From Streptomyces klenkii (GTDB lineage Bacteria; Actinomycetota; Actinomycetes; Streptomycetales; Streptomycetaceae), in contig NZ_RBAM01000001.1 of NCBI RefSeq assembly GCF_003626645.1, positions 372,001-436,000 on the forward strand: a stretch of 64,000 bases of DNA. Reading direction: 5' to 3'. Below are positions 24,307 through 32,802 of this stretch, piece after piece (position 1 is the first letter of the stretch; every line of letters starts with the position of its first letter). Under the pieces are notes generated by a model that searched no databases, was not told where the DNA came from, and saw only the letters and a list, made by a program, of their open reading frames with translations. The translations under genes were made by a program, and so were the position numbers.

Positions 24307-25044
24307 TCAGTGGGCGAGGTAGTCGTGGACGACCGCGGCCGGGCTCAGGGTGAGGTCGGTGAGGATGTGGCTCGCGGCGACCACCTCCCGTACGGGAAGG
24401 TCCGCGAGCGGTGCCAGCGCGTGGGCGAAGAGTTCCAGGCGGGCCGGGCCGCGGAAGGCGCTCTTGACGGTGATGTCGGTGATCTGAGTGCGCACCAGTT
24501 CGCAGATGCGCGGCCGGCCGTCGTAGCCGGGCACCGCCTTGACCATGTACGTGGGCACGCAGATCTCCGCGCGCGCCTCCTCCAGGTCCATCGGGTGGTG
24601 CTTGTAGCCCATCGTCGCGGTGGCCACCCGCAGCGAGCCGTAGTCCAGGGTGCCGACCAGGGTGTCGGAGTCGACGTAGAGCTTGGGGGAGCCGGCCTTC
24701 TTGGGGTAGGCGCTGAGCTCCCGCCCGCTGGAGATCGCCGGCACGCTGTCGAGGTACATCGCCAGGTTGTACTCGCCGTGTTCGCCCTCGTACTCGACGG
24801 GGACGACCTGGCCCGCCTCCGTGTAGTCGCCCAGCCCCGTCACGTCGGGCATCCGCATGATCTCGAACCGCACCAGCGGCTCGGGAACGGTCAGCGGCTC
24901 GGGGACGACCCGTCGCAGGGCTTCGGGGTCGGTGCGGTAGGTGATGTTCAGGTACTCGCGGTCGGTGAACCGGTACCGGGTGGGAGCGAAAGCGGGTGCG
25001 TCCAGCGGGGTGGTGAACAACTGGGCGACGTCGTGCATGTGCAT
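24307..25044 (-). CDS. Acetoacetate decarboxylase-family protein
   Basis: The product has 245 residues. The Schiff-base lysine region GRELSAYPKKAGSPKL and the preceding EYNLAMYLD match acetoacetate decarboxylase, which releases CO2 from acetoacetate or related beta-keto acids. The family also includes aldolase/dehydratase-like members, so the substrate is uncertain. AAGGAAG lies before the ATG. It is first gene of the operon with the dehydrogenase and CoA-transferase, and divergent from a LysR regulator across 187 bases that carry two inverted repeats. Together the genes look like a small beta-keto/hydroxy acid degradation pathway. Confidence 0.85.
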   Translation of the reverse strand: MHMHDVAQLFTTPLDAPAFAPTRYRFTDREYLNITYRTDPEALRRVVPEPLTVPEPLVRFEIMRMPDVTGLGDYTEAGQVVPVEYEGEHGEYNLAMYLDSVPAISSGRELSAYPKKAGSPKLYVDSDTLVGTLDYGSLRVATATMGYKHHPMDLEEARAEICVPTYMVKAVPGYDGRPRICELVRTQITDITVKSAFRGPARLELFAHALAPLADLPVREVVAASHILTDLTLSPAAVVHDYLAH

Positions 25045-25114
25045 GAGTGGCTTCCTTGGAGACGCCTGTGCCTGTGCCTGTCAGGGCGGGGAGCGGACCG
25101 GACGGGATCGGATC

Positions 25115-25143
25115 GATCGGATCGGACCGGATCCGATCCGATC
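25115..25143. promoter_or_regulatory. 12-bp inverted repeat upstream of the decarboxylase operon
   Basis: GATCGGATCGGA and TCCGATCCGATC pair perfectly around CCGGA, about 70 bases before the decarboxylase start. It lies within a GATCG-rich tandem stretch (25105-25147) and may be an operator, a hairpin or a slippage product. Confidence 0.5.
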
Positions 25144-25199
25144 CGTCCGCTCAGCGCTGGGATCTACTGCACTCCACGGAGGCGATGTCTGTCCAATAT

Positions 25200-25224
25200 A
25201 TGATCCAGGCCGACTCGATATCAT
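25200..25224. promoter_or_regulatory. Possible LysR operator
   Basis: ATGAT and ATCAT form an inverted repeat with 15 bases between, directly in front of the LysR gene and facing the divergent operon. LysR proteins typically bind such interrupted AT-containing dyads near their own start. Assignment is by position. Confidence 0.45.
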
Positions 25225-25231
25225 TAGCCAT

Positions 25232-26131
25232 ATGGAGTTCACGAAACGCCTGCTGGAGCAGTTCCTGACCCTCGCCGAGGAGAAGCACTTCGGCCGCGCG
25301 GCGGAGCGCCTCTCGATGAGCCAGCCCCCGCTGAGCCAGGCGATCCAGCGGCTGGAGCGCGGCCTGGGCGCGACCCTTCTGGACCGCAGGCCCGGGGACC
25401 TGCGCCTCACCCCCGCGGGTGCGGCGTTCGCCGTGGAGGCTCGGCGGCTGCTGGACGCCCAGACAGCGGTCGTCGAGCGCGTGCGGCGCGTCGCGCAGGG
25501 CCTGGAGGGCGACGTGCGCGTGGGGTACGTGAGCATCCTCAGCCACCGCCACCTGCCCCGGCTGCTGCGCGCCGCCGCCGAGGAGCTTCCCGGCCTGCGC
25601 ATCCACCTGCACCAGGACTCGACCGCCACGCTCGTCGAGATGCTGCGCTCGGGAGCCCTGGACCTCGCGTTCATCCGCGACCCCTCGCCTGTATCGGACG
25701 ACCTGGCCGTCCACGACTTCGCTTCCGAGCGCATCGTCGCCGCTCTGCCGGATGGGCACCGGCTGGCCGGATCGGACTCCATCGCGCTGGAGGACCTCCG
25801 CGACGACGACTTCGTGCTCCTCAACGGAACGGCCCTGCCCGGCCTCGCCCTCCAGGCCCGGCTCGCCTGCCGGGAGGCGGGGTTCACGCCGCGCTGCCGC
25901 GCCGACGCCGACGACCTCACCGGCCTGCTCGGCTACGTGGCCGCCGGCCTGTGCGTCAGCCTCATGCCGGAGGACCTGCGCGGCTTCCCCGTCCCCGGCA
26001 TCGCCTTCGTACCGTTCCGAGGATCGTCGCCGTACCTGCGGACGACCGTCGCCGCCGTGCGCCGCACCGACGCGGACGCGGCCGTGCACCGCCTCCTGGA
26101 CCTCATCACCCGGCATGCCGGCCGCCCGTGA
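25232..26131 (+). CDS. LysR-family transcriptional regulator
   Basis: The product has 299 residues. The winged helix-turn-helix occupies about 1-60 (FLTLAEEKHFGRAAERLSMS then QPPLSQAIQRLERGLG, LLDRR). A two-lobed effector domain runs from about 92 (VRVGYVSIL) to the end. The ATG at 25232 starts the conserved domain; there is no clear ribosome site, and the upstream open frame is only intergenic repeat. It is divergent from the decarboxylase-dehydrogenase-CoA-transferase operon, which is its probable target. The effector is likely a substrate or intermediate of that pathway (inference). Confidence 0.88.
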   Translation: MEFTKRLLEQFLTLAEEKHFGRAAERLSMSQPPLSQAIQRLERGLGATLLDRRPGDLRLTPAGAAFAVEARRLLDAQTAVVERVRRVAQGLEGDVRVGYVSILSHRHLPRLLRAAAEELPGLRIHLHQDSTATLVEMLRSGALDLAFIRDPSPVSDDLAVHDFASERIVAALPDGHRLAGSDSIALEDLRDDDFVLLNGTALPGLALQARLACREAGFTPRCRADADDLTGLLGYVAAGLCVSLMPEDLRGFPVPGIAFVPFRGSSPYLRTTVAAVRRTDADAAVHRLLDLITRHAGRP

Positions 26132-26314
26132 ATCACATGTACCGATCCATCACATGTGCCGACTTCTCCGTAAACAAGTGGTCTGTCAGAAAATGACGGT
26201 CTTCTTCCTCCGTCGCCTCATACGGTGACCACCGTGACCGACCACCGTGCCGACGGCGCCGTGATGCCATCGGGGTTATGAGGGTCACGACCGGGCAGGC
26301 GGGCGGGAGGACGC

Positions 26315-27841
26315 ATGGAGTATGCGCGGCTCTTGCGGCAGCGCCCCGTCGTGGTCCTGTGGCTGGCACGCAGCCTGTCCGCGCTGGGGGACCGCCTGTA
26401 CGCGATGGCGGTGATGTGGAGCGTATGGGCGAGCACCGGGTCGGCCTCGCTCACCGGGCTCGTGGCCCTCCTCGAATCGCTGCCCTACGTCGTCTTCGGC
26501 ACCGTGGGCCGGCGCGTCGTCGCCCGCTTCGCATCCTACGGAGCACTGTCCGCGGTCGACGCCCTGCGCGCGGGCGTTGCCGTGGCCCTGCCGTTCGTCT
26601 GGTCGCCCGACGTCCCGGGCACGGTCGTCGTACTGGTCAGCGTTTTCCTCCTCGGCGTGCTCGGAGCGCTCTTCGACCCGAACTTCGACGCACTGGTGCC
26701 CGGCCTGGGGCGGTCCGGGCAAGTCCAGTCCGTCACCGGGCTGTTCGACCTCACCTACCGTGTCGCCCGCATCGCCGGCCACGCCTGCGCTGGCGCGCTG
26801 CTGCTGGTGTTCTCCAGGATCGAGCTCTTCGCGTGTGTGGGCGCCGCGTTCGCCGTCTCCGCTGCGGCGCTGGGCGGCACGTCCCGGCGCCTGCCCGTGC
26901 CCCCGCCCCCGCCCCCGCTTCCGTCCTCACTCCCACTTCCGCCCCCGCTGCCCTCCGCGGACGCCTCCGCCGGCGACCGGCCGCCCGTGCGCGTCAGGGC
27001 GCTGGTGAGGGAGCGCCCCGGCATCGGCATGGCGATCGGTGTGCACGGTCTCCTGCCGTTCTGCGCCGCGGCGGGGACGATCGGGCTGCCCGCGCTGCTC
27101 GCCGACGGACACGACGCCGGCTCCGGTGGCGGCTCCGGCGCCGGAGCCTACGGACTGATCACCGCCGTCTCCGGGATCGGCGCGCTCATCGGCAACCCGG
27201 TCGCCGGCGCCCTGCGGCCGCGCGCCTGGCTCGCCGTCTGCTGCGCGGCCTGGACGGTCGACGGTCTGGCGACCGTCTGCGTGGCGGCGGCAGGCTCCGT
27301 ACCGGCGTTCGCGCTGTTGTACCTGCTGTCGGGGCTGGCCGCGCCCCTGGGGACCGTCACGATACGAGCGCGCCTGGGGACGTACGCCCCGGCGGAACGC
27401 CTACGGCTGATGGCCGTCGAACACACCGCTACCCGTACGGGCGGCGTGGCCGCGATACTCCTTCTCCCGCCGCTCGTCGACGCCTCTCCCCGGGGCGCGT
27501 TCCTCGTGGCCGGCTCTGTGGTGGTGCTGATCACCGCGGCGGTCGGTCTGCTCTCGCCGCGGATCACCCGCGGGGAGCGGGCGGAGGAGGCCCGCGCCGG
27601 GCGGGCGGCGGGGGCCCGCGCCGGTACGAGCGCCACGGCCACCGGCAGGCACCGTGCCGCCGCCGTATGGCCGCGTATCCGTTTGCCGCGTATCCGTCCG
27701 CGCCGGGCCGCCGCGGCGCCGACGCGCATCCGTCTGCCCCGGGCCCGGACCTGTACCTGGCCCCGCGCCGTTGGTCGACCTGCCCGGCCGGATGCCCGCG
27801 TCAGCGGGCCAGACGACCGAGCAGGGCTGCCGCCGCGGTGA
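26315..27841 (+). CDS. MFS transporter with anomalous basic C-terminal tail
   Basis: The product has 508 residues. About 12 spans run to roughly residue 415: an N-terminal RSLSALGDRLYAMAVMW motif, a central Pro-rich loop (PPPPPPLPSS), and a second bundle to LLSPRITRGE. This is the layout of drug-efflux-like MFS proteins. The last ~90 residues are Arg/Ala/Pro-rich without spans and contain a 15-bp duplication (PRIRLPRIRP). They overlap the convergent ABC permease gene by 41 bases, so a frameshift or repeat-driven read-through past the original stop is likely. GGGAGGA lies before the ATG. The substrate is unknown. Confidence 0.75.
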   Translation: MEYARLLRQRPVVVLWLARSLSALGDRLYAMAVMWSVWASTGSASLTGLVALLESLPYVVFGTVGRRVVARFASYGALSAVDALRAGVAVALPFVWSPDVPGTVVVLVSVFLLGVLGALFDPNFDALVPGLGRSGQVQSVTGLFDLTYRVARIAGHACAGALLLVFSRIELFACVGAAFAVSAAALGGTSRRLPVPPPPPPLPSSLPLPPPLPSADASAGDRPPVRVRALVRERPGIGMAIGVHGLLPFCAAAGTIGLPALLADGHDAGSGGGSGAGAYGLITAVSGIGALIGNPVAGALRPRAWLAVCCAAWTVDGLATVCVAAAGSVPAFALLYLLSGLAAPLGTVTIRARLGTYAPAERLRLMAVEHTATRTGGVAAILLLPPLVDASPRGAFLVAGSVVVLITAAVGLLSPRITRGERAEEARAGRAAGARAGTSATATGRHRAAAVWPRIRLPRIRPRRAAAAPTRIRLPRARTCTWPRAVGRPARPDARVSGPDDRAGLPPR

Positions 27842-28673
27842 TGCCCGCCAGCGCCGCCAGTACCAGCACGCCGAAGTCGGTGGCCAGGTGCGCGGGGGTG
27901 CCGATGAGCAGCCCGCGCAGGGCATCCACCTCGTAGCTGAGCGGGTTCCCCTTGCTGATCACCTGGAGCCAGCCCGGCATGACGGCGACCGGGTAGAGGG
28001 CGTTGGAGGCGAAGAACAGCGGCATGGTGATGGCCTGGCCGATGCCCATCAGCCGGTCACGGGTCAGTACGATCCCGGCGATCGTCATCGACAGGCACGA
28101 GAAGAACGCCGAGCCGAGCACCACGATCACCGCCGCGGCCAGCAGGCGCAGCGGATTCCAGGTCAGGGCGACGCCCAAGAGGGCCGCGATCACCACGACG
28201 ACCGCACCCTGGATCACGGCCTTGACGCCGGCGGCGAACGCCTTTCCGGTCACCAGGGCGGCCCTGGGCGTGGGGGTGACCAGCAGTTTGGTGAGGACCC
28301 CGGAGTCCCGCTCCCAAATGATCATGATGCCGTAGAAGATGGCGATGAACATCGCGGACTGAGCGATGATCCCCGGGGCCAGGAAGTCCACGTACGGGAC
28401 GTTCCCCGTGGGAATGGCCTTGATCCGGCTGAACGTCTGCCCGAAGATCAGCAGCCACAGCGCGGGCTGGACGGCACGGGTGTACAGCTCGGCCCGGTCG
28501 TGGCGCAGCTTGCGCAGTTCGACCACGCACATGGCCACGACGCGTGCCGGGACGACCCGCAAGGCGTTGTGGGCGCGTGGTGGGTGGAGCAGCAGTCCGT
28601 ACCGCTGCTCGGTGAGGCTGTCGCTGTCGCGTTCAGCCGACGCGGGACGCGGTGCGGCGGGTACGGCGGACAT
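27801..28673 (-). CDS. ABC-2 type permease
   Basis: The 290-residue membrane protein has six spans and the ABC-2 family features FLAPGIIAQSAMF, a cytoplasmic ER-x-SGVLTKLLVTPTPR loop after span 2, and FFASNALYPVAVMPGWLQ near the end. Such permeases pair with a DrrA-type ATPase to export drugs or lipids. Its ATG lies 41 bases inside the ATPase gene, so translation is coupled. GAGGGGAG precedes the ATG. It is last gene of a MarR-ATPase-permease operon and overlaps the convergent MFS gene at its 3' end. Confidence 0.88.
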   Translation of the reverse strand: MSAVPAAPRPASAERDSDSLTEQRYGLLLHPPRAHNALRVVPARVVAMCVVELRKLRHDRAELYTRAVQPALWLLIFGQTFSRIKAIPTGNVPYVDFLAPGIIAQSAMFIAIFYGIMIIWERDSGVLTKLLVTPTPRAALVTGKAFAAGVKAVIQGAVVVVIAALLGVALTWNPLRLLAAAVIVVLGSAFFSCLSMTIAGIVLTRDRLMGIGQAITMPLFFASNALYPVAVMPGWLQVISKGNPLSYEVDALRGLLIGTPAHLATDFGVLVLAALAGITAAAALLGRLAR

Positions 28674-29601
28674 CGCCGAACTCCCCTCGCTCGTCTTCGG
28701 ATCCGGCCAGTTCGCCGCCCGCGACGTGCCGGAACACGTCCTCCAGGGACGGCAGCGCGGTCTCGCCGTCGCCGGTCTCCCGGCGGTGGGCCATGAGCCC
28801 GCTCTTCAGTTCACCGGGGGTGCCCAGCGCCCGGACCTTCCCCCGGTGCAGCAGCGCCAGGCGGTCGCAGCGCTGGTCGGCTTCCTCCATGGAATGCGTC
28901 GTGACCAGCACCGTCATGCCCGTGGCGGACCGGATCTCCGTGATGCGGTCCCATACGTTGCCGCGCGCGATGGGGTCCAGGCCGATGGTCGGCTCGTCCA
29001 GCACCAGCAGCCTCGGCGCGCTGACGAGGGCCTGGGCCAGTTCGAGCAGGCGCACCATGCCGCCCGAGTACGTGGCCGCCAGCCGGTCGGCCGCACCGGC
29101 GAGCCCCACCGCCTCCAGCGCCTGCCCCACCCGTTCGCGTCGTTCGCGGTGCGAGACGTCGAAGACCCGGGCGAAGAGGTCGACGTTCTCCCGGCCCGTC
29201 AGGCCGCCGTCGGCGGACAGTTGCTGCGGTACGTAACCCAGCAGCCGTCGCACCATCATCTTCCGCCGGGCCGCGTCGCGTCCGAAGATCTCGATCACGC
29301 CCGGGGGCACGGGCAGCAGGGTGGTGATCGATCGCAGCGTCGTCGTCTTGCCCGCGCCGTTCGGCCCGAGCAGGCCGAAGACTTCGCCCGGCTCGACGCG
29401 CAGGTCGACGCCGTCGACCGCTTTTGTTCTGCCGAAGGAGTACGTAAGGCCGGTGCAGCGGACGGCCGCCACGCCGTCGGCCCTGGCGGCCGTTACGCCA
29501 TCGGCCCCGGTGGTCGCCACGCCGTCGGCGGCAGTCGCCATGTCGCCGGCCTTGGGGGCCGCCGTGCCGCCGGCCCCGATGGTTCCGTCCTCCGTGCTCA
29601 T
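28633..29601 (-). CDS. ABC transporter ATP-binding protein, DrrA-like
   Basis: The product has 322 residues. An Ala/Gly/Asp-rich N-terminal extension of about 45 residues contains GADGV-type repeats. The ATPase follows: Walker A GPNGAGKTT, Q-loop YVPQQ, signature YSGGM, Walker B LLVLDEP, and the switch histidine in TTHSMEEAD. The C-terminal tail to 322 is typical of DrrA-type drug exporters. ATG 29601 shares its bases with the stop of the MarR gene (ATGA overlap) and has GAGGAGG upstream. Partner permease at 27801-28673. Confidence 0.9.
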   Translation of the reverse strand: MSTEDGTIGAGGTAAPKAGDMATAADGVATTGADGVTAARADGVAAVRCTGLTYSFGRTKAVDGVDLRVEPGEVFGLLGPNGAGKTTTLRSITTLLPVPPGVIEIFGRDAARRKMMVRRLLGYVPQQLSADGGLTGRENVDLFARVFDVSHRERRERVGQALEAVGLAGAADRLAATYSGGMVRLLELAQALVSAPRLLVLDEPTIGLDPIARGNVWDRITEIRSATGMTVLVTTHSMEEADQRCDRLALLHRGKVRALGTPGELKSGLMAHRRETGDGETALPSLEDVFRHVAGGELAGSEDERGEFGDVRRTRRTASRVG

Positions 29602-30116
29602 GGCACCTCCTCGGTCTCGCGCAGCGTGTCCGCGAGCCTGCGCAGCGCGGGAAGCGCCGCGGCCACGGCCGCCCGGTCCTGCGCAGGGAGCGCTCCCACC
29701 CCGTCGCGGAACAGCGCCGCGCGCCGCGCTTCCCAGTCGCGCAGCCGGTCCCGGCACGCGTCCGTGGGGAACAGGGCCGCCGCGCGGCCGTCCCGGGGGT
29801 CGCTCTCCCTGCGCAGCAATCCGCCCGCAACCAGTCCGTTGACGAGGGTGCTCACCGAATTCGCGGCGAGGCACAGTTCCTTGGCGGCACCGGACACCCC
29901 GATCCCGGGCCGCGCCGAGACCACGCGCAGCAGCTCGGCCTCGGCGCCTCGCAGCCGCGGGGTCGTCATGGTTCGCCACAGTCTGCGCCGGGCGAGCCGG
30001 TGGATTCCCGCCAGGAGGCCGGCGAGCTCGTCGGCCGTATCATCCGCAACGTCGAGAACATCCGGGGCACCGGAAACATCCGGGACACTAGAAACATCCG
30101 CACCATCTGCGGTCAT
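29598..30116 (-). CDS. MarR-family transcriptional regulator
   Basis: The product has 172 residues with the MarR winged helix: RLRGAEAELLRVVSARPGIG, then GAAKELCLAANSVSTLVNGL as recognition region, and wing GLLRRESDPRDGRA. The N-terminal stretch (DVSSVPDVSGAPDVLDV) is encoded by three 18-bp tandem repeats at 30057-30110. It is the first gene of an operon with the ABC exporter and is joined to it by an ATGA overlap, so it probably represses the exporter in response to an exported compound. The start lacks a clear ribosome site; a later start would drop the repeat. Confidence 0.85.
   Translation of the reverse strand: MTADGADVSSVPDVSGAPDVLDVADDTADELAGLLAGIHRLARRRLWRTMTTPRLRGAEAELLRVVSARPGIGVSGAAKELCLAANSVSTLVNGLVAGGLLRRESDPRDGRAAALFPTDACRDRLRDWEARRAALFRDGVGALPAQDRAAVAAALPALRRLADTLRETEEVP
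30057..30110. repeat. Three tandem 18-bp repeats in the MarR N-terminus
   Basis: The 18-bp units begin AACATCCGGGGCACCGGA; the second and third carry several changes. They stay in frame and encode D-V-x4 repeats upstream of the MarR fold. Confidence 0.85.
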
Positions 30117-30281
30117 ACCATCATTTTAACTCTGTGTCCGAGCTATCGGTAAGGCTTGGTAAGGCTTCGGGAACGGCGTCCAAGGGGCGCGCGGGAGCGC
30201 CTTCCGGCGCGGGGGCTTTGCGGCCCCGACGATCGCAGACCGGAACCAGAACCGGAACCGGATGCGGATCGTGCGTGAGGT

Positions 30282-30968
30282 TCACTGGGTGTGGATCGTG
30301 CGCCCGGTGACCTGGCCGGGGCGGACGCGGATCCACAGGTCGCGCTTCCCGCCGGCCCAGGGTTCCGCTCCGGGGCGGTCGGCGAGGCTCTCGACAGTGC
30401 CGGGATCCGTGATGTGTTCGGCCGTGCCGTTGATGAGGACGCTCCAGCCGCGGCTGAGGTGTTCGTCGATGTGGTCGGCTTCGAAGGCGAGCGGCTCCCC
30501 GTCGGCCGCTGCCAAGGTGTCGTCCGCCTCGGACCGGTAGACGATGCTGCGGCCGTCCACGAGGAAGTTGACCAGCAGGATCACGGGCGCGGGCCCGGAG
30601 GTCAGACCGATCCTGCCGATGCCGTGCGTGCCGAGCCGCTGCCAGCATTCGTCCTCGGCGAGGTGCGCGAGCAGAGGACTGGTTCCGGCGGGCTGCTGAC
30701 CGGGCGCCGCTTCGCGCGGGCCTGCCACGAGCTCGTCGTAGGGCATGTCGAGGGCGGCGGCGACGCGCATGACGGCGGCGGGGTCGAAGTCGCCGCCGAA
30801 CGTCTCCAGCTGGCTCAGATAGGGGACGGACATGCCGGCGCGGCGCGCCACTTCCTCACGGGTCAGTCCCAGCTGCTCGCGGCGTACGGCACAGCGGGTC
30901 GCCACCGTGTCCTCGCGCGGACCGGAGTCCGTGTCGGGGCCGCCGGGTCGCGGCCCGTCGTCGTGCAT
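30282..30968 (-). CDS. XRE helix-turn-helix regulator fused to a PNPOx-like flavin domain
   Basis: The product has 228 residues. Residues about 22-78 are a Cro/C1 helix-turn-helix (RREQLGLTREEVARRAGMS then VPYLSQLE). Residues about 95-215 are a pyridoxamine-phosphate-oxidase-like split barrel (CWQRLGTHGIGRIGL, PVILLVNFLVDGRSIVYRS, HIDEHLSRGWSVLINGTAEH). Such fusions occur in actinobacteria and may couple DNA binding to flavin, F420 or redox state. ATG 30968 was chosen because GGAGG lies eight bases upstream. No obvious target is adjacent; the ornithine-cyclodeaminase-like gene ends 214 bases upstream on the same strand. Confidence 0.85.
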   Translation of the reverse strand: MHDDGPRPGGPDTDSGPREDTVATRCAVRREQLGLTREEVARRAGMSVPYLSQLETFGGDFDPAAVMRVAAALDMPYDELVAGPREAAPGQQPAGTSPLLAHLAEDECWQRLGTHGIGRIGLTSGPAPVILLVNFLVDGRSIVYRSEADDTLAAADGEPLAFEADHIDEHLSRGWSVLINGTAEHITDPGTVESLADRPGAEPWAGGKRDLWIRVRPGQVTGRTIHTQ

Positions 30969-31182
30969 CGTCTCCGCCTCCGCCATTCTGCCGGCCGCCC
31001 GGTGCGGCGTGCCGCCGCCGTCGGGTCCGTAGTTCGTGAGCCGCCCTCTTGCCCAGGGGATCAGAGCGCCGGGCCGCGTGCCAGCGGTGCGCCGCCGAAC
31101 GGGAACCCGGGACAGCGGCGCAACGGCGCAGCGGGCCCGCCCTCGCCCGCGTCGTACGCCCGGCGGGGCCGAGGGGTGGGCG

Positions 31183-32172
31183 TCAGTGAAACGCGATCTC
31201 CTCGCCGACCGACCGCTCGCGGGCCGCGGCGACGACCAGAGCCGCGGCCGCGGCGTCCTGCACCGCCACACCGACCGACTTGTACAGCGTGATCTGGTCC
31301 GGCGAGGTGCGCCCCGGCTTGCTGCCGGTGACGAGCTCGCCGAGCTCGGCGTACACGTGCCCGGCCGTGATGACGCCGTCGCGCATCGGCATCAGCAAGT
31401 CGTTGCTGCCGGCGGGGAAGGGCGCGAGCGCGGCCTGCCGCGACTCGACGCACACCAGGGCCTCGGCGACCGTGGCGTCGTCGACCTCGCGGCCGTCCGG
31501 GTTGTACCCCACCGAGATCGCGTGCACGCCGGGCGTGAGCCAGGGGCGCCGGATCACGGGTTCGAGGGCGTGGGTCGTCGCGGCGGCGATGTCGGCGCCG
31601 TCGAGCGCCTCGGCGTAGGTGGGAACCGCCTGGACGCGGGCATCCAGTACGGACGACAGCTCGTCGGCCAGCGCGGCTGCCTTCGCCGGATCCCGGCCGG
31701 CTACCCGTACCTGCCGGATCGGGCGGACCCGGCAGATGGCGCGAGCGTGCGAACGGGCCTGAACTCCGGTCCCCAGCAGCGCCAGCACCGTCGAATCGGC
31801 GCGCGCCAGCAGACGCGCCGAGAGCGCGGAGCAGGCGGCGGTACGTGCCGCGGTGATGGCCGTACCGTCCAAGAAGGCCACCGGCTCGCCGGTGTCCGGG
31901 TCGAAGACGACGATGACCGCCTGGTGGGTGGGCAGCGGCGTCCCGGCGTTGCGCGGGAACAAGGAGACCAGCTTGCTCGCGAGCGCACCCACCGACGGCA
32001 CGTAGCCCGGCATGGCCGCCAGGAGGCCCTGCTGTTCGGGCACCGCGGCGGCGACGCGGTCGGGCGCCGAGGCACTGCCGGCGGAGAGATCCGCCATCGC
32101 CGGGGCCAAGGCGTCGATCAGTGCGTCCATGTCGAGCAGGGCCTCTACGTGCGAGCGTCCGAGAGCCAGCAT
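31183..32172 (-). CDS. Ornithine cyclodeaminase / mu-crystallin family protein
   Basis: The product has 329 residues. Family features are a substrate-binding strand region (PTHQAVIVVFDPDTGEPVAF), the Rossmann motif LGTGVQARSHARAI, the conserved R-TA-x2-SALSARLLA helix before it, and KSVGVAVQD near the end. Members are NAD(P)-dependent ornithine cyclodeaminases, ketimine reductases or alanine dehydrogenases; the exact substrate cannot be read. The ATG at 32172 has AGGAGG nine bases upstream. It is monocistronic, with no metabolic partner visible. Confidence 0.85.
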   Translation of the reverse strand: MLALGRSHVEALLDMDALIDALAPAMADLSAGSASAPDRVAAAVPEQQGLLAAMPGYVPSVGALASKLVSLFPRNAGTPLPTHQAVIVVFDPDTGEPVAFLDGTAITAARTAACSALSARLLARADSTVLALLGTGVQARSHARAICRVRPIRQVRVAGRDPAKAAALADELSSVLDARVQAVPTYAEALDGADIAAATTHALEPVIRRPWLTPGVHAISVGYNPDGREVDDATVAEALVCVESRQAALAPFPAGSNDLLMPMRDGVITAGHVYAELGELVTGSKPGRTSPDQITLYKSVGVAVQDAAAAALVVAAARERSVGEEIAFH

Positions 32173-32443
32173 GCGTTGCAACCTCCTGCCTAAGCGCCCG
32201 ACGTGGCGCGCTGATGTGGTGTGCATGCATGTCCATCGCACGCATCTCTCAACGGATTTTGTTCGTCAGGCGATTGATGGCCCGAACTCGTAGGTGGTCA
32301 ATGCCGAGACCGTGATCACGGAGGAGGATGAACATACAGACGGTTGGTAGTGCCAGCGGTTTTTCCTACGCAAGACTCGTTCTTGCCAGAGCTTTTGCTT
32401 CGCTTACTGGCTTACTTCCCCCTTCCATCTTTTGGAGAGAACC

Positions 32444-32677
32444 ATGAGCATCCGCAACGCCGCCGCCGTGACCGCTCTCGCCGCCGCTGCCATCGGCGCC
32501 GGCGCCACCGCCGCCAGCGCCCACCAGGCCGCCGGCCACGCGGAGAACTCCCCGGGCGTGGCCGCCGGTAACGTCGTGCAGGTCACCCCTCACGTTTCCC
32601 CGAACATCGGAGGCAACGTGGTCTCCGTGGTCGGTGTCGGTAACCTCAGCCACGGCAACACCCTGATCAACAAGTAA
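32444..32677 (+). CDS. Short chaplin without cysteines (ChpE-like)
   Basis: The product has 77 residues: a Sec signal to about residue 26 and one chaplin domain (SPGVAAGNVVQ, then GGNVVSVVGVGN, then HGNTLIN). Chaplins assemble into amyloid-like films that make aerial hyphae and spores hydrophobic. Canonical chaplins have two Cys in the CGN and GNxCxN positions; here both are replaced (IGGN, GNTLIN), as in ChpE of S. coelicolor. There is no LPXTG or second domain, so it is of the short secreted class. GGAGAGA lies before the ATG and a strong terminator follows. Expression during development is expected from the family, not shown here. Confidence 0.85.
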   Translation: MSIRNAAAVTALAAAAIGAGATAASAHQAAGHAENSPGVAAGNVVQVTPHVSPNIGGNVVSVVGVGNLSHGNTLINK

Positions 32678-32726
32678 GCCCCGGTTCCAGCCGCCGAGGG
32701 CCACAGGAGAAGCAGCACCTGTGGTA

Positions 32727-32767
32727 GGCCGCGCGCCCTCCGACTCCCGTCGGGCGCGCGGCCTTTT
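32727..32767 (+). terminator. Rho-independent terminator after the chaplin gene
   Basis: GGCCGCGCGC pairs with GCGCGCGGCC, with an inner CCGAC/GTCGG pair and a small bulge, followed by TTTT on the + strand. Confidence 0.85.
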
Positions 32768-32802
32768 CGGTGCCGGAGCTCGAAGTCCTTTAAGCTCCCG
32801 CC

